64,000 nucleotides of DNA from Diprion similis (Eukaryota > Arthropoda > Insecta > Hymenoptera > Diprionidae): assembly GCF_021155765.1 (NCBI RefSeq), contig NC_060110.1, positions 3,348,001 through 3,412,000 on the forward strand, in the 5' to 3' direction. Below are positions 13,201-28,200 of this stretch, piece after piece; position 1 is the first letter of the stretch, and every line of letters begins with the position of its first letter. The notes below the pieces were generated by a model, which worked only from the letters and a program-made list of their open reading frames with translations, ran no database searches and had not been told where the DNA came from. The position numbers and the translations under genes are program-made.

Positions 13201-16200
13201 GTCGGAATAGTGCCCTAAAGAATTAATTGCAGCACTTTTCGAAGTCGTCGAAATTTTCGCCAAAAATCCAAAGGGGTTAGCCTTACTTTTTTTGCGATTT
13301 TTGGGGCCGAAAATTTCTGGTCTTCGAATCGATTTGTATGACCGTTTCTTGGCTAATTGGAACCCAAGGAACTCAAAAAACACATTAAAAAAAGCGTAGG
13401 ACCAACAGCAGAGAAATGACGATAAAAATCTGCAGTTTTTTGGCTGTAACTTTTGATCCGTTGCTCGCAGCGTATTGGGGCTGTGCTCATTCGATTCCTC
13501 TCGCAAAATTACGTCGGAATAGCGCCCTAAAGAATTAATTGCAGCACTTTTCGGAGTCGTCGAAATTTTCGCCAAAAATCCAAAGGGGTTAGCCTTACTT
13601 TTTTTGCGATTTTTGGAGCCGAAAATTTCTGGTCTTCGAATCGATTTGTATGACCGTTTCTTGGCTGATTGGAACCCGAGGAACTCAAAAAACACATTAA
13701 AAAAAGCGTAGGACCAACAGCAGAGAAATGACGATGAAAATCTGCAGTTTTTTGGCTGTCACTTTTGATCCGTCGCTCGCAGCGTATTGGGACTGCGCAC
13801 AATCGATTCCTCTCACAAAATCACGTCGGAATAGTGCCCTAAAGAATTAATTGCAGCACTTTTCGAAGTCGTCGAAATTTTCGCCAAAAATCCAAAGGGG
13901 TTAGCCTTACTTTTTTTGCGATTTTTGGAGCCGAAAATTTCTGGTCTTTGAATCGATTTGTATGACCGTTTCTTGGCTAATTGGAACCCAAGGAACTCAA
14001 AAAACACATTAAAAAAAGCGTAGGACCAACAGCAGAGAAATGACGATAAAAATCTGCAGTTTTTTTGCTGTAACTTTTGATCCGTTGCTCGCAGCGTATT
14101 GGGGCTGCGCTCATTCGATTCCTCTCGCAAAATTACGTCGAAATAGTGCCCTAAGGAATTGATTGCAGCACTTTTCGAAGTCGTCGAAATTTTCGCCAAA
14201 AATCCGAAGGGGTTAGCCTTACTTTTTTTGCGATTTTTGGGGCCGAAAATTTCTGGTCTTCGAATCGATTTGTATGACCGTTTCTAGGCTAATTGGAACC
14301 CAAGGAACTCAAAAAACACATTAAAAAAAGCGTAGGACCAACAGCAGAGAAATGACGATGAAAATCTGCAGTTTTTTGGCTGTAACTTTTGATCCGTTGC
14401 TCGCAGCGTATTGGGGCTGCGCTCATTCGATTCCTCTCGCAAAATTACGTCGGGATAGTGCCCTAAAGAATTAATTGCAGCACTTTTCGAGGTCGTCGAA
14501 ATTTTCGCCAAAAATCCAAAGGGGTTAGCCTTACTTTTTTTGCGATTTTTGGAGCCGAAAGATTCTGGTCTTCGAATCGATTTGTATGACCGTTTCTTGG
14601 CTAATTGGAACCCAAGGAACTCAAAAAACACATTAAAAAAAGCGTAGGACCAACAGCAGAGAAATGACGATGAAAATCTGCAGTTTTTTGGCTGTAACTT
14701 TTGATCCGTTGCTCGCAGCGTATTGGGGCTGCGCTCATTCGATTCCTCTCGCAAAATTACGTCGGAATAGCGCCCTAAAGAATTAATTGCAGCACTTTTC
14801 GAAGTCGTCGAAATTTTCGCCAAAAATCCAAAGGGGTTAGCCTCACTTTTTTTGCGATTTTTGGAGCCGAAAATTTCTGGTCTTCGAATCGATTTGTATG
14901 ACCGTTTCTTGGCTAATTGGAACCCAAGGAACTCAAAAAACACATTAAAAAAAGCGTAGGACCAACAGCAGAGAAATGACGATGAAAATCTGCAGTTTTT
15001 TGGCTGTAACTTTTGATCCGTCGCTCGCAGCGTATTGGGACTGCGCACAATCGATTCCTCTCACAAAATTACGTCGGAATAGTGCCCTAAAGAATTAATT
15101 GCAGCACTTTTCGAAGTCGTCGAAATTTTCGCCAAAAATCCAAAGGGGTTAGCCTTACTTTTTTTGCGATTTTTGGGGCCGAAAATTTCTGGTCTTCGAA
15201 TCGATTTGTATGACCGTTTCTTGGCTAATTGGAACCCAAGGAACTCAAAAAACACATTAAAAAAAGCGTCGGACCAACAGCAGAGAAATGACGATGAAAA
15301 TCTGCAGTTTTTTGGCTGGAACTTTTGATCCGTTGCTCGCAGCGTATTGGGGCTGCGCTCATTCGATTCCTCTCGCAAAATTACGTCGGAATAGCGCCCT
15401 AAAGAATTAATTGCAGCACTTTTCGGAGTGGTCGAAATTTTCGCCAAAAATCCAAAGGGGTTAGCCTTACTTTTTTTGCGATTTTTGGAGCCGAAAATTT
15501 CTGGTCTTCGAATCGATTTGTATGACCGTTTCTTGGCTAATTGGAACCCGAGGAACTCAAAAAACACATTAAAAAAAGCGTAGGACCAACAGCAGAGAAA
15601 TGACGATGAAAATCTGCAGTTTTTTGGCTGTCACTTTTGATCCGTCGCTCGCAGCGTATTGGGACTGCGCACAATCGATTCCTCTCACAAAATCACGTCG
15701 GAATAGTGCCCTAAAGAATTAATTGCAGCACTTTTCGAAGTCGTCGAAATTTTCGCCAAAAATCCAAAGGGGTTAGCCTTACTTTTTTTGCGATTTTTGG
15801 AGCCGAAAATTTCTGGTCTTCGAATCGATTTGTATGACCGTTTCTTGGCTAATTGGAACCCAAGGAACTCAAAAAACACATTAAAAAAAGCGTAGGACCA
15901 ACAGCAGAGAAATGACGATAAAAATCTGCAGTTTTTTTGCTGTAACTTTTGATCCGTTGCTCGCAGCGTATTGGGGCTGCGCTCATTCGATTCCTCTCGC
16001 AAAATTACGTCGAAATAGTGCCCTAAGGAATTAATTGCAGCACTTTTCGAAGTCGTCGAAATTTTCGCCAAAAATCCAAAGGGGTTAGCCTTACTTTTTT
16101 TGCGATTTTTGGGGCCGAAAATTTCTGGTCTTCGAATCGATTTGTATGACCGTTTCTTGGCTAATTGGAACCCGAGGAACTCGAAAAACACATTAAAAAA

Positions 16201-19200
16201 AGCGTAGGACCAACAGCAGAGAAATGACGATGAAAATCTGCAGTTTTTTGGCTGTAACTTTTGATCCGTTGCTCGCAGCGTATTGGGACTGCGCACAATC
16301 GATTCCTCTCACAAAATTACGTCGGAATAGTGCCCTAAAGAATTAATTGCAGCACTTTTCGAAGTCGTCGAAATTTTCGCCAAAAATCCAAAGGGCCTTA
16401 CTTTTTTTGCGATTTTTGGAGCCGAAAATTTCTGGTCTTCGAATCGATTTGTATGACCGTTTCTTGGCTAAGTGGAACCCGAGGAACTCAAAAAACACAT
16501 TAAAAAAAGCGTAGGACCAACAGCAGAGAAATGACGATGAAAATCTGCAGTTTTTTGGCTGTAACTTTTGATCCGTTGCTCGCAGCGTATTGGGGCTGCG
16601 CTCATTCGATTCCTCTCGCAAAATTACGTCGGAATAGTGCCCTAAAGAATTAATTGCAGCACTTTGCGAAGTCGTCGAAATTTTCGCCAAAAATCCAAAG
16701 GGGTTAGCCTTACTTTTTTTGCGATTTTTGGGGCCGAAAATTTCTGGTCTTCGAATCGATTTGTATGACCGTTTCTTGGCTAAGTGGAACCCGAGGAACT
16801 CAAAAAACACATTAAAAAAAGCGTAGGACCAACAGCAGAGAAATGACGATGAAAATCTGCAGTTTTTTGGCTGTAACTTTTGATCCGTTGCTCGCAGCGT
16901 ATTGGGGCTGCGCTCATTCGATTCCTCTCGCAAAATTACGTCGGAATAGTGCCCTAAAGAATTAATTGCAGCACTTTGCGAAGTCGTCGAAATTTTCGCC
17001 AAAAATCCAAAGGGGTTAGCCTTACTTTTTTTGCGATTTTTGGGGCCGAAAATTTCTGGTCTTTGAATCGATTTGTATGACCGTTTCTTGGCTAATTGGA
17101 ACCCAAGGAACTCAAAAAACACATTAAAAAAAGCGTAGGACCAACAGCAGAGAAATGACGATAAAAATCTGCAGTTTTTTTGCTGTAACTTTTGATCCGT
17201 TGCTCGCAGCGTATTGGGGCTGCGCTCATTCGATTCCTCTCGCAAAATTACGTCGGAATAGTGCCCTAAAGAATTAATTGCAGCACTTTGCGAAGTCGTC
17301 GAAATTTTCGCCAAAAATCCAAAGGGGTTAGCCTTACTTTTTTTGCGATTTTTGGAGCCGAAAATTTCTGGTCTTCGAATCGATTTGTATGACCGTTTCT
17401 TGGCTCATTGGAACCCAAGGAACTCAAAAAACACATTAAAAAAAGCGTAGGACCAACAGCAGAGAAATGACGATGAAAATCTGCAGTTTTTTGGCTGTAA
17501 CTTTTGATCCGTTGCTCGCAGCGTATTGGGGCTGCGCTCATTCGATTCCTCTCGCAAAATTACGTCGGAATAGTGCCCTAAAGAATTAATTGCAGCACTT
17601 TGCGAAGTCGTCGAAATTTTCGCCAAAAATCCAAAGGGGTTAGCCTTACTTTTTTTGCGATTTTTGGAGCCGAAAATTTCTGGTCTTCGAATCGATTTGT
17701 ATGACCGTTTCTTGGCTCATTGGAACCCAAGGAACTCAAAAAACACATTAAAAAAAGCGTAGGACCAACAGCAGAGAAATGACGATGAAAATCTGCAGTT
17801 TTTTGGCTGTAACTTTTGATCCGTTGCTCGCAGCGTATTGGGGCTGCGCTCATTCGATTCCTCTCGCAAAATTACGTCGGAATAGCGCCCTAAAGAATTA
17901 ATTGCAGCACTTTTCGGAGTCGTCGAAATTTTCGCCAAAAATCCAAAGGGGTTAGCCTTACTTTTTTTGCGATTTTTGGAGCCGAAAATTTCTGGTCTTC
18001 GAATCGATTTGTATGACCGTTTCTTGGCTAATTGGAACCCGAGGAACTCAAAAAACACATTAAAAAAAGCGTAGGACCAACAGCAGAGAAATGACGATGA
18101 AAATCTGCAGTTTTTTGGCTGTCACTTTTGATCCGTCGCTCGCAGCGTATTGGGACTGCGCACAATCGATTCCTCTCACAAAATCACGTCGGAATAGTGC
18201 CCTAAAGAATTAATTGCAGCACTTTTCGAAGTCGTCGAAATTTTCGCCAAAAATCCAAAGGGGTTAGCCTTACTTTTTTTGCGATTTTTGGAGCCGAAAA
18301 TTTCTGGTCTTTGAATCGATTTGTATGACCGTTTCTTGGCTAATTGGAACCCAAGGAACTCAAAAAACACATTAAAAAAAGCGTAGGACCAACAGCAGAG
18401 AAATGACGATAAAAATCTGCAGTTTTTTTGCTGTAACTTTTGATCCGTTGCTCACAGCGTATTGGGGCTGCGCTCATTCGATTCCTCTCGCAAAATTACG
18501 TCGGAATAGTGCCCTGAAAAATTAATTGCAGCACTTTTCGAAGTCGTCGAAATTTTCGCCAAAAATCCAAAGGGGTTAGCCTTACTTTTTTTGCGATTTT
18601 TGGAGCCGAAAATTTCTGGTCTTCGAATCGATTTGTATGACCGTTTCTTGGCTAATTGAAACCCTAGGAACACAAAAAACACATTAAAAAAGCGTGGGAC
18701 CAACAGCAGAGAAATGACGATAAAAATCTGCAGTTTTTTGGCTGTAACTTTTGATCCGTTGCTCGCAGCGTATTGGGACTGCGCACAATCGATTCCTCTC
18801 ACAAAATTACGTCGGAATAGTGCCCTAAAGAATTAATTGCAGCACTTTTCGAAGTCGTCGAAATTTTCGCCAAAAATCCAAAGGGGTTAGCCTTACTTTT
18901 TTTGCGATTTTTGGGGCCGAAAATTTCTGGTCCTCGAATCGATTTGTATGACCGTTTCTTGGCTAATTGGAACCCGAGGAACTCAAAAAACACATTAAAA
19001 AAAGCGTAGGACCAACAGCAGAGAAATGACGATGAAAATCTGCAGTTTTTTGGCTGTAACTTTTGATCCGTTGCTCGCAGCGTATTGGGGCTGCGCTCAT
19101 TCGATTCCTCTCGCAAAATTACGTCGGAATAGTGCCCTAAAGAATTAATTGCAGCACTTTGCGAAGTCGTCGAAATTTTCGCCAAAAATCCAAAGGGGTT

Positions 19201-22200
19201 AGCCTTACTTTTTTTGCGATTTTTGGAGCCGAAAATTTCTGGTCTTCGAATCGATTTGTATGACCGTTTCTTGGCTAATTGAAACCCAAGAAACTCAAAA
19301 AACACATTAAAAAAAGCGTAGGACCAACAGCAGAGAAATGACGATGAAAATCTGCAGTTTTTTGGCTGTAACTTTTGATCCGTTGCTCGCAGCGTATTGG
19401 GGCTGCGCTCATTCGATTCCTCTCGCAAAATTACGTCGGAATAGCGCCCTAAAGAGATAATTGCAGCACTTTTCGGAGTCGTCGAAATTTTCGCCAAAAA
19501 TCCAAAGGGGTTAGCCTTACTTTTTTTGCGATTTTTGAAGCCGAAAATTTCTGGTCTTCGAATCGATTTGTATGACCGTTTCTTGGCTAATTGGAACCCA
19601 AGGAACTCAAAAAACACATTAAAAAAAGCGTAGGACCAACAGCAGAGAAATGACGATGAAAATCTGCAGTTTTTTGGCTGTAACTTTTGATCCGTTGCTC
19701 GCAGCGTATTGGGACTGCGCACAATCGATTCCTCTCACAAAATTACGTCGGAATAGTGCCCTAAAGAATTAATTGCAGCACTTTTCGAAGTCGTCGAAAT
19801 TTTCGCCAAAAATCCAAAGGGGTTAGCCTTACTTTTTTTGCGATTTTTGGGGCCGAAAATTTCTGGTCTTCGAATCGATTTGTATGACCGTTTCTTGGCT
19901 AATTGGAACCCGAAGAACTCAAAAAACACATTAAAAAAAGCGTAGGACCAACAGCAGAGAAATGACGTCGAAAATCTGCAGTTTTTTGGCTGTAACTTTT
20001 GATCCGTTGCTCGCAGCGTATTGGGAATGCGCTCATTCGATTCCTCTCGCGAAATTACGTCGGAATAGTGCCCTAAAGAATTAATTGCAGCACTTTTCGA
20101 AGTCGTCGAAATTTTCGCCAAAAATCCAAAGGGGTTAGCCTTACTTTTTTTGCGATTTTTGGAGCCGAAAATTTCTGGTCTTCGAATCGATTTGTATGAC
20201 CGTTTCTTGGCTAATTGGAACCCATGGAACTCAAAAAACACATTAAAAAAAGCGTAGGACCAACAGCAGAGAAATGACGATGAAAATCTGCAGTTTTTTG
20301 GCTGTAACTTTTGATCCGTTGCTCGCAGCGTATTGGGGCTGCGCTCATTCGATTCCTCTCGCAAAATTACGTCGGAATAACGCCCTAAAGAATTAATTGC
20401 AGCACTTTTCGGAGTCGTCGAAATTTTCGCCAAAAATCCAAAGGGGTTAGCCTTACTTTTTTTGCGATTTTTGGAGCCGAAAATTTCTGGTCTTCGAATC
20501 GATTTGTATGACCGTTTCTTGGCTAATTGGAACCCAAGGAACTCAAAAAACACATTAAAAAAAGCGTAGGACCAACAGCAGAGAAATGACGATGAAAATC
20601 TGCAGTTTTTTGGCTGTAACTTTTGATCCGTCGCTCGCAGCGTATTGGGGCTGCGCACAATCGATTCCTCTCGCAAAATTACGTCGGAATAGTGCCCTAA
20701 AGAATTAATTGCAGCACTTTGCGAAGTCGTCGAAATTTTCGCCAAAAATCCAAAGGGGTTAGCCTTACTTTTTTTGCGATTTTTGGAGCCGAAAATTTCT
20801 GGTCTTCGAATCGATTTGTATGACCGTTTCTTGGCTAATTGGAACCCAAGGAACTCAAAAAACACATTAAAAAAAGCGTAGGACCAACAGCAGAGAAATG
20901 ACGATGAAAATCTGCAGTTTTTTGGCTGTAACTTTTGATCCGTTGCTCGCAGCGTATTGGGGCTGCGCTCATTCGATTCCTCTCGCAAAATTACGTCGAA
21001 ATAGTGCCCTAAGGAATTAATTGCAGCACTTTTCGAAGTCGTCGAAATTTTCGCCAAAAATCCAAAGGGGTTAGCCTTACTTTTTTTGCGATTTTTGGGG
21101 CCGAAAATTTCTGGTCTTCGAATCGATTTGTATGACCGTTTCTTGGCTAATTGGAACCCAAGGAACTCAAAAAACACATTAAAAAAAGCGTAGGACCAAC
21201 AGCAGAGAAATGACGATGAAAATCTGCAGTTTTTTGGCTGTAACTTTTGATCCGTCGCTCGCAGCGTATTGGGACTGCGCACAATCGATTCCTCTCACAA
21301 AATTACGTCGGAATAGTGCCCTAAAGAATTAATTGCAGCACTTTTCGAAGTCGTCGAAATTTTCGCCAAAAATCCAAAGGGGTTAGCCTTACTTTTTTTG
21401 CGATTTTTGAAGCCGAAAATTTCTGGTCTTCGAATCGATTTGTATGACCGTTTCTTGGCTAATTGGAACCCATGGAACTCAAAAAACACATTAAAAAAAG
21501 CGTAGGACCAACAGCAGAGAAATGACGATGAAAATCTGCAGTTTTTTGGCTGTAACTTTTGATCCGTTGCTCGCAGCGTATTGGGGCTGCGCTCATTCGA
21601 TTCCTCTCGCAAAATTACGTCGGAATAGTGCCCTAAAGAATTAATTGCAGCACTTTGCGAAGTCGTCGAAATTTTCGCCAAAAATCCAAAGGGGTTAGCC
21701 TTACTTTTTTTGCGATTTTTGGAGCCGAAAATTTCTGGTCTTCGAATCGATTTGTATGACCGTTTCTTGGCTAATTGAAACCCAAGAAACTCAAAAAACA
21801 CATTAAAAAAAGCGTAGGACCAACAGCAGAGAAATGACGATGAAAATCTGCAGTTTTTTGGCTGTAACTTTTGATCCGTTGCTCGCAGCGTATTGGGGCT
21901 GCGCTCATTCGATTCCTCTCGCAAAATTACGTCGGAATAGCGCCCTAAAGAGATAATTGCAGCACTTTTCGGAGTCGTCGAAATTTTCGCCAAAAATCCA
22001 AAGGGGTTAGCCTTACTTTTTTTGCGATTTTTGAAGCCGAAAATTTCTGGTCTTCGAATCGATTTGTATGACCGTTTCTTGGCTAATTGGAACCCAAGGA
22101 ACTCAAAAAACACATTAAAAAAAGCGTAGGACCAACAGCAGAGAAATGACGATGAAAATCTGCAGTTTTTTGGCTGTAACTTTTGATCCGTTGCTCGCAG

Positions 22201-25200
22201 CGTATTGGGACTGCGCACAATCGATTCCTCTCACAAAATTACGTCGGAATAGTGCCCTAAAGAATTAATTGCAGCACTTTTCGAAGTCGTCGAAATTTTC
22301 GCCAAAAATCCAAAGGGGTTAGCCTTACTTTTTTTGCGATTTTTGGGGCCGAAAATTTCTGGTCTTCGAATCGATTTGTATGACCGTTTCTTGGCTAATT
22401 GGAACCCGAAGAACTCAAAAAACACATTAAAAAAAGCGTAGGACCAACAGCAGAGAAATGACGTCGAAAATCTGCAGTTTTTTGGCTGTAACTTTTGATC
22501 CGTTGCTCGCAGCGTATTGGGAATGCGCTCATTCGATTCCTCTCGCGAAATTACGTCGGAATAGTGCCCTAAAGAATTAATTGCAGCACTTTTCGAAGTC
22601 GTCGAAATTTTCGCCAAAAATCCAAAGGGGTTAGCCTTACTTTTTTTGCGATTTTTGGAGCCGAAAATTTCTGGTCTTCGAATCGATTTGTATGACCGTT
22701 TCTTGGCTAATTGGAACCCATGGAACTCAAAAAACACATTAAAAAAAGCGTAGGACCAACAGCAGAGAAATGACGATGAAAATCTGCAGTTTTTTGGCTG
22801 TAACTTTTGATCCGTTGCTCGCAGCGTATTGGGGCTGCGCTCATTCGATTCCTCTCGCAAAATTACGTCGGAATAACGCCCTAAAGAATTAATTGCAGCA
22901 CTTTTCGGAGTCGTCGAAATTTTCGCCAAAAATCCAAAGGGGTTAGCCTTACTTTTTTTGCGATTTTTGGAGCCGAAAATTTCTGGTCTTCGAATCGATT
23001 TGTATGACCGTTTCTTGGCTAATTGGAACCCAAGGAACTCAGAAAACACATTAAAAAAAGCGTAGGACCAACAGCAGAGAAATGACGATGAAAATCTGCA
23101 GTTTTTTGGCTGTAACTTTTGATCCGTCGCTCGCAGCGTATTGGGGCTGCGCACAATCGATTCCTCTCGCAAAATTACGTCGGAATAGTGCCCTAAAGAA
23201 TTAATTGCAGCACTTTGCGAAGTCGTCGAAATTTTCGCCAAAAATCCAAAGGGGTTAGCCTTACTTTTTTTGCGATTTTTGGAGCCGAAAATTTCTGGTC
23301 TTCGAATCGATTTGTATGACCGTTTCTTGGCTAATTGGAACCCAAGGAACTCAAAAAACACATTAAAAAAAGCGTAGGACCAACAGCAGAGAAATGACGA
23401 TGAAAATCTGCAGTTTTTTGGCTGTAACTTTTGATCCGTTGCTCGCAGCGTATTGGGGCTGCGCTCATTCGATTCCTCTCGCAAAATTACGTCGAAATAG
23501 TGCCCTAAGGAATTAATTGCAGCACTTTTCGAAGTCGTCGAAATTTTCGCCAAAAATCCAAAGGGGTTAGCCTTACTTTTTTTGCGATTTTTGGGGCCGA
23601 AAATTTCTGGTCTTCGAATCGATTTGTATGACCGTTTCGTGGCTAATTGGAACCCAAGGAACTCAAAAAACACATTAAAAAAAGCGTAGGACCAACAGCA
23701 GAGAAATGACGATGAAAATCTGCAGTTTTTTGGCTGTAACTTTTGATCCGTTGCTCGCAGCGTATTGGGGCTGCGCTCATTCGATTCCTCTCGCAAAATT
23801 ACGTCGGAATTGTGCCCTGAAGAATTAATTGCAGCACTTTTCGAAGTCGTCGAAATTTTCGCCAAAAATCCAAAGGGGTTAGCCTTACTTTTTTTGCGAT
23901 TTTTGGAGCCGAAAATTTCTGGTCTTCGAATCGATTTGTATGACCGTTTCTTGGCTAATTGGAACCCAAGGAACTCAAAAAACACATTAAAAAAAGCGTA
24001 GGACCAACAGCAGAGAAATGACGATGAAAATCTGCAGTTTTTTGGCTGTAACTTTTGATCCGTTGCTCGCAGCGTATTGGGGCTGCGCTCATTCGATTCC
24101 TCTCGCAAAATTACGTCGAAATAGTGCCCTCAAGAATTAATTGCAGCACTTTTCGAAGTCGTCGAAATTTTCGCCAAAAATCCAAAGGGGTTAGCCTCAC
24201 TTTTTTTGCGATTTTTGGAGCCGAAAATTTCTGGTCTTCGAATCGATTTGTATGACCGTTTCTTGGCTAATTGGAACCCAAGGAACACAAAAAACACATG
24301 AAAAAAAGCGTAGGACCAACAGCAGAGAAATGACGATGAAAATCTGCAGTTTTTTGGCTGTAACTTTTGATCCGTTGCTCGCAGCGTATTGGGGCTGCGC
24401 TCATTCGATTCCTCTCGCAAAATTACGTCGAAATAGTGCCCTCAAGAATTAATTGCAGCACTTTTCGAAGTCGTCGAAATTTTTGCCAAAAATCCAAAGG
24501 GGTTAGCCTTACTTTTTTTGCGATTTTTGGAGCCGAAAATTTCTGGTCTTCGAATCGATTTGTATGACCGTTTCTTGGCTAATTGGAACCCGAGGAACTC
24601 AAAAAACACATTAAAAAAAGCGTAGGACCAACAGCAGAGAAATGACGATGAAAATCTGCAGTTTTTTAGCTGTCACTTTTGATCCGTCGCTCGCAGCGTA
24701 TTGGGACTGCGCACAATCGATTCCTCTCACAAAATCACGTCGGAATAGTGCCCTAAAGAATTAATTGCAGCACTTTTCGAAGTCGTCGAAATTTTCGTCA
24801 AAAATCCAAAGGGGTTAGCCTTACTTTTTTTGCGATTTTTGGAGCCGAAAATTTCTGGTCTTTGAATCGATTTGTATGACCGTTTCTTGGCTAATTGGAA
24901 CCCAAGGAACTCAAAAAACACATTAAAAAAAGCGTAGGACCAACAGCAGAGAAATGACGATAAAAATCTGCAGTTTTTTTGCTGTAACTTTTGATCCGTT
25001 GCTCGCAGCGTATTGGGGCTGCGCTCATACGATTCCTCTCGCAAAATTACGTCGAAATAGTGCCCTAAGGAATTAATTGCAGCACTTTTCGAAGTCGTCG
25101 AAATTTTCGCCAAAAATCCAAAGGGGTTAGCCTTACTTTTTTTGCGATTTTTGGGGCCGAAAATTTCTGGTCTTCGAATCGATTTGTATGACCGTTTCTT

Positions 25201-28200
25201 GGCTAATTGGAACCCAAGGAACTCAAAAAACACATTAAAAAAAGCGTAGGACCAACAGCAGAGAAATGACGATGAAAATCTGCAGTTTTTTGGCTGTAAC
25301 TTTTGATCCGTTGCTCGCAGCGTATTGGGACTGCGCACAATCGATTCCTCTCACAAAATTACGTCGGAATAGTGCCCTAAAGAATTAATTGCAGCACTTT
25401 TCGAAGTCGTCGAAATTTTCGCCAAAAATCCAAAGGGGTTAGCCTTACTTTTTTTGCGATTTTTGGGGCCGAAAATTTCTGGTCTTCGAATCGATTTGTA
25501 TGACCGTTTCTTGGCTAATTGGAACCCAAGGAACTCAAAAAACACATTCAAAAAAGCGTAGGACCAACAGCAGAGAAATGACGATAAAAATCTGCAGTTT
25601 TTTGGCTGTAACTTTTGATCCGTTGCTCGCAGCGTATTGGGGCTGCGCTCATTCGATTCCTCTCGCAAAATTACGTCGAAATAGTGCCCTGAAGAATTAA
25701 TTGCAGCACTTTTCGAAGTCGTCGAAATTTTCGCCAAAAATCCAAAGGGGTTAGCCTTACTTTTTTTGCGATTTTTGGAGCCGAAAATTTCTGGTCTTCG
25801 AATCGATTTGTATGACCGTTACTTGGCTAATTGGAACCCAAGGAACACAAAAAACACATTAAAAAAGCGTGGGACCAACAGCAGAGAAATGACGATGAAA
25901 ATCTGCAGTTTTTTGGCTGTAACTTTTGATCCGTTGCTCGCAGCGTATTGGGACTGCGCACAATCGATTCCTCTCACAAAATTACGTCGAAATAGTGCCC
26001 TAAAGAATTAATTGCAGCACTTTTCGAAGTCGTCGAAATTTTCGCCAAAAATCCAAAGGGGTTAGCCTTACTTTTTTTGCGATTTTTGGGGACGAAAATT
26101 TCTGGTCCTCGAATCGATTTGTATGACCGTTTCTTGGCTAATTGGAACCCGAGGAACTCAAAAAACACATTAAAAAAAGCGTAGGACCAACAGCAGAGAA
26201 ATGACGATGAAAATCTGCAGTTTTTTGGCTGTAACTTTTGATCCGTTGCTCGCAGCGTATTGGGGCTGCGCTCATTCGATTCCTCTCGCAAAATTACGTC
26301 GGAATAGTGACCTAAAGAATTAATTGCAGCACTTTGCGAAGTCGTCGAAATTTTCGCCAAAAATCCAAAGGGGTTAGCCTTACTTTTTTTGCGATTTTTG
26401 GAGCCGAAAATTTCTGGTCTTCGAATCGATTTGTATGACCGTTTCTTGGCTAATTGGAACTCAAGAAACTCAAAAAACACATTAAAAAAAGCGTAGGACC
26501 AACAGCAGAGAAATGACGATGAAAATCTGCAGTTTTTTGGCTGTAACTTTTGATCCGTTGCTCGCAGCGTATTGGGGCTGCGCTCATTCGATTCCTCTCG
26601 CAAAATTACGTCGGAATAGCGCCCTAAAGAGATAATTGCAGCACTTTTCGGAGTCGTCGAAATTTTCGCCAAAAATCCAAAGGGGTTAGCCTTACTTTTT
26701 TTGCGATTTTTGAAGCCGAAAATTTCTGGTCTTCGAATCGATTTGTATGACCGTTTCTTGGCTAATTGGAACCCAAGGAACTCAAAAAACACATTAAAAA
26801 AAGCGTAGGACCAACAGCAGAGAAATGACGATGAAAATCTGCAGTTTTTTGGCTGTAACTTTTGATCCGTTGCTCGCAGCGTATTGGGACTGCGCACAAT
26901 CGATTCCTCTCACAAAATTACGTCGGAATAGTGCCCTAAAGAATTAATTGCAGCACTTTTCGAAGTCGTCGAAATTTTCGCCAAAAATCCAAAGGGGTTA
27001 GCCTTACTTTTTTTGCGATTTTTGGGGCCGAAAATTTCTGGTCTTCGAATCGATTTGTATGACCGTTTCTTGGCTAATTGGAACCCAAGGAACTCAAAAA
27101 ACACATTGAAAAAAGCGTAGGACCAACAGCACAGAAATGACGATAAAAATCTGCAGTTTTTTTGCTGTAACTTTTGATCCGTTGCTCGCAGCGTATTGGG
27201 GCTGCGCTCATTCGATTCCTCTCGCAAAATTACGTCGAAATAGTGCCCTAAAGAATTAATTGCAGCACTTTTCGAAGTCGTCGAAATTTTCGCCAAAAAT
27301 CCAAAGGGGTTAGCCTTACTTTTTTTGCGATTTTTGGAGCCGAAAATTTCTGGTCTTCGAATCGATTTGTATGACCGTTTCTTGGCTAATTGGAACCCAA
27401 GGAACTCAAAAAACACATTAAAAAAAGCGTAGGACCAACAGCAGAGAAATGACGATGAAAATCTGCAGTTTTTTGGCTGTAACTTTTGATCCGTTGCTCG
27501 CAGCGTATTGGGGCTGCGCTCATTCGATTCCTCTCGCAAAATTACGTCGGAATAACGCCCTAAAGAATTAATTGCAGCACTTTTCGGAGTCGTCGAAATT
27601 TTCGCCAAAAATCCAAAGGGGTTAGCCTTACTTTTTTTGCGATTTTTGGAGCCGAAAATTTCTGGTCTTCGAATCGATTTGTATGACCGTTTCTTGGCTA
27701 ATTGGAACCCAAGGAACTCAAAAAACACATTAAAAAAAGCGTAGGACCAACAGCAGAGAAATGACGATGAAAATCTGCAGTTTTTTGGCTGTAACTTTTG
27801 ATCCGTCGCTCGCAGCGTATTGGGGCTGCGCACAATCGATTCCTCTCGCAAAATTACGTCGGAATAGTGCCCTAAAGAATTAATTGCAGCACTTTGCGAA
27901 GTCGTCGAAATTTTCGCCAAAAATCCAAAGGGGTTAGCCTTACTTTTTTTGCGATTTTTGGAGCCGAAAATTTCTGGTCTTCGAATCGATTTGTATGACC
28001 GTTTCTTGGCTAATTGGAACCCAAGGAACTCAAAAAACACATTAAAAAAAGCGTAGGACCAACAGCAGAGAAATGACGATGAAAATCTGCAGTTTTTTGG
28101 CTGTAACTTTTGATCCGTTGCTCGCAGCGTATTGGGGCTGCGCTCATTCGATTCCTCTCGCAAAATTACGTCGAAATAGTGCCCTAAGGAATTAATTGCA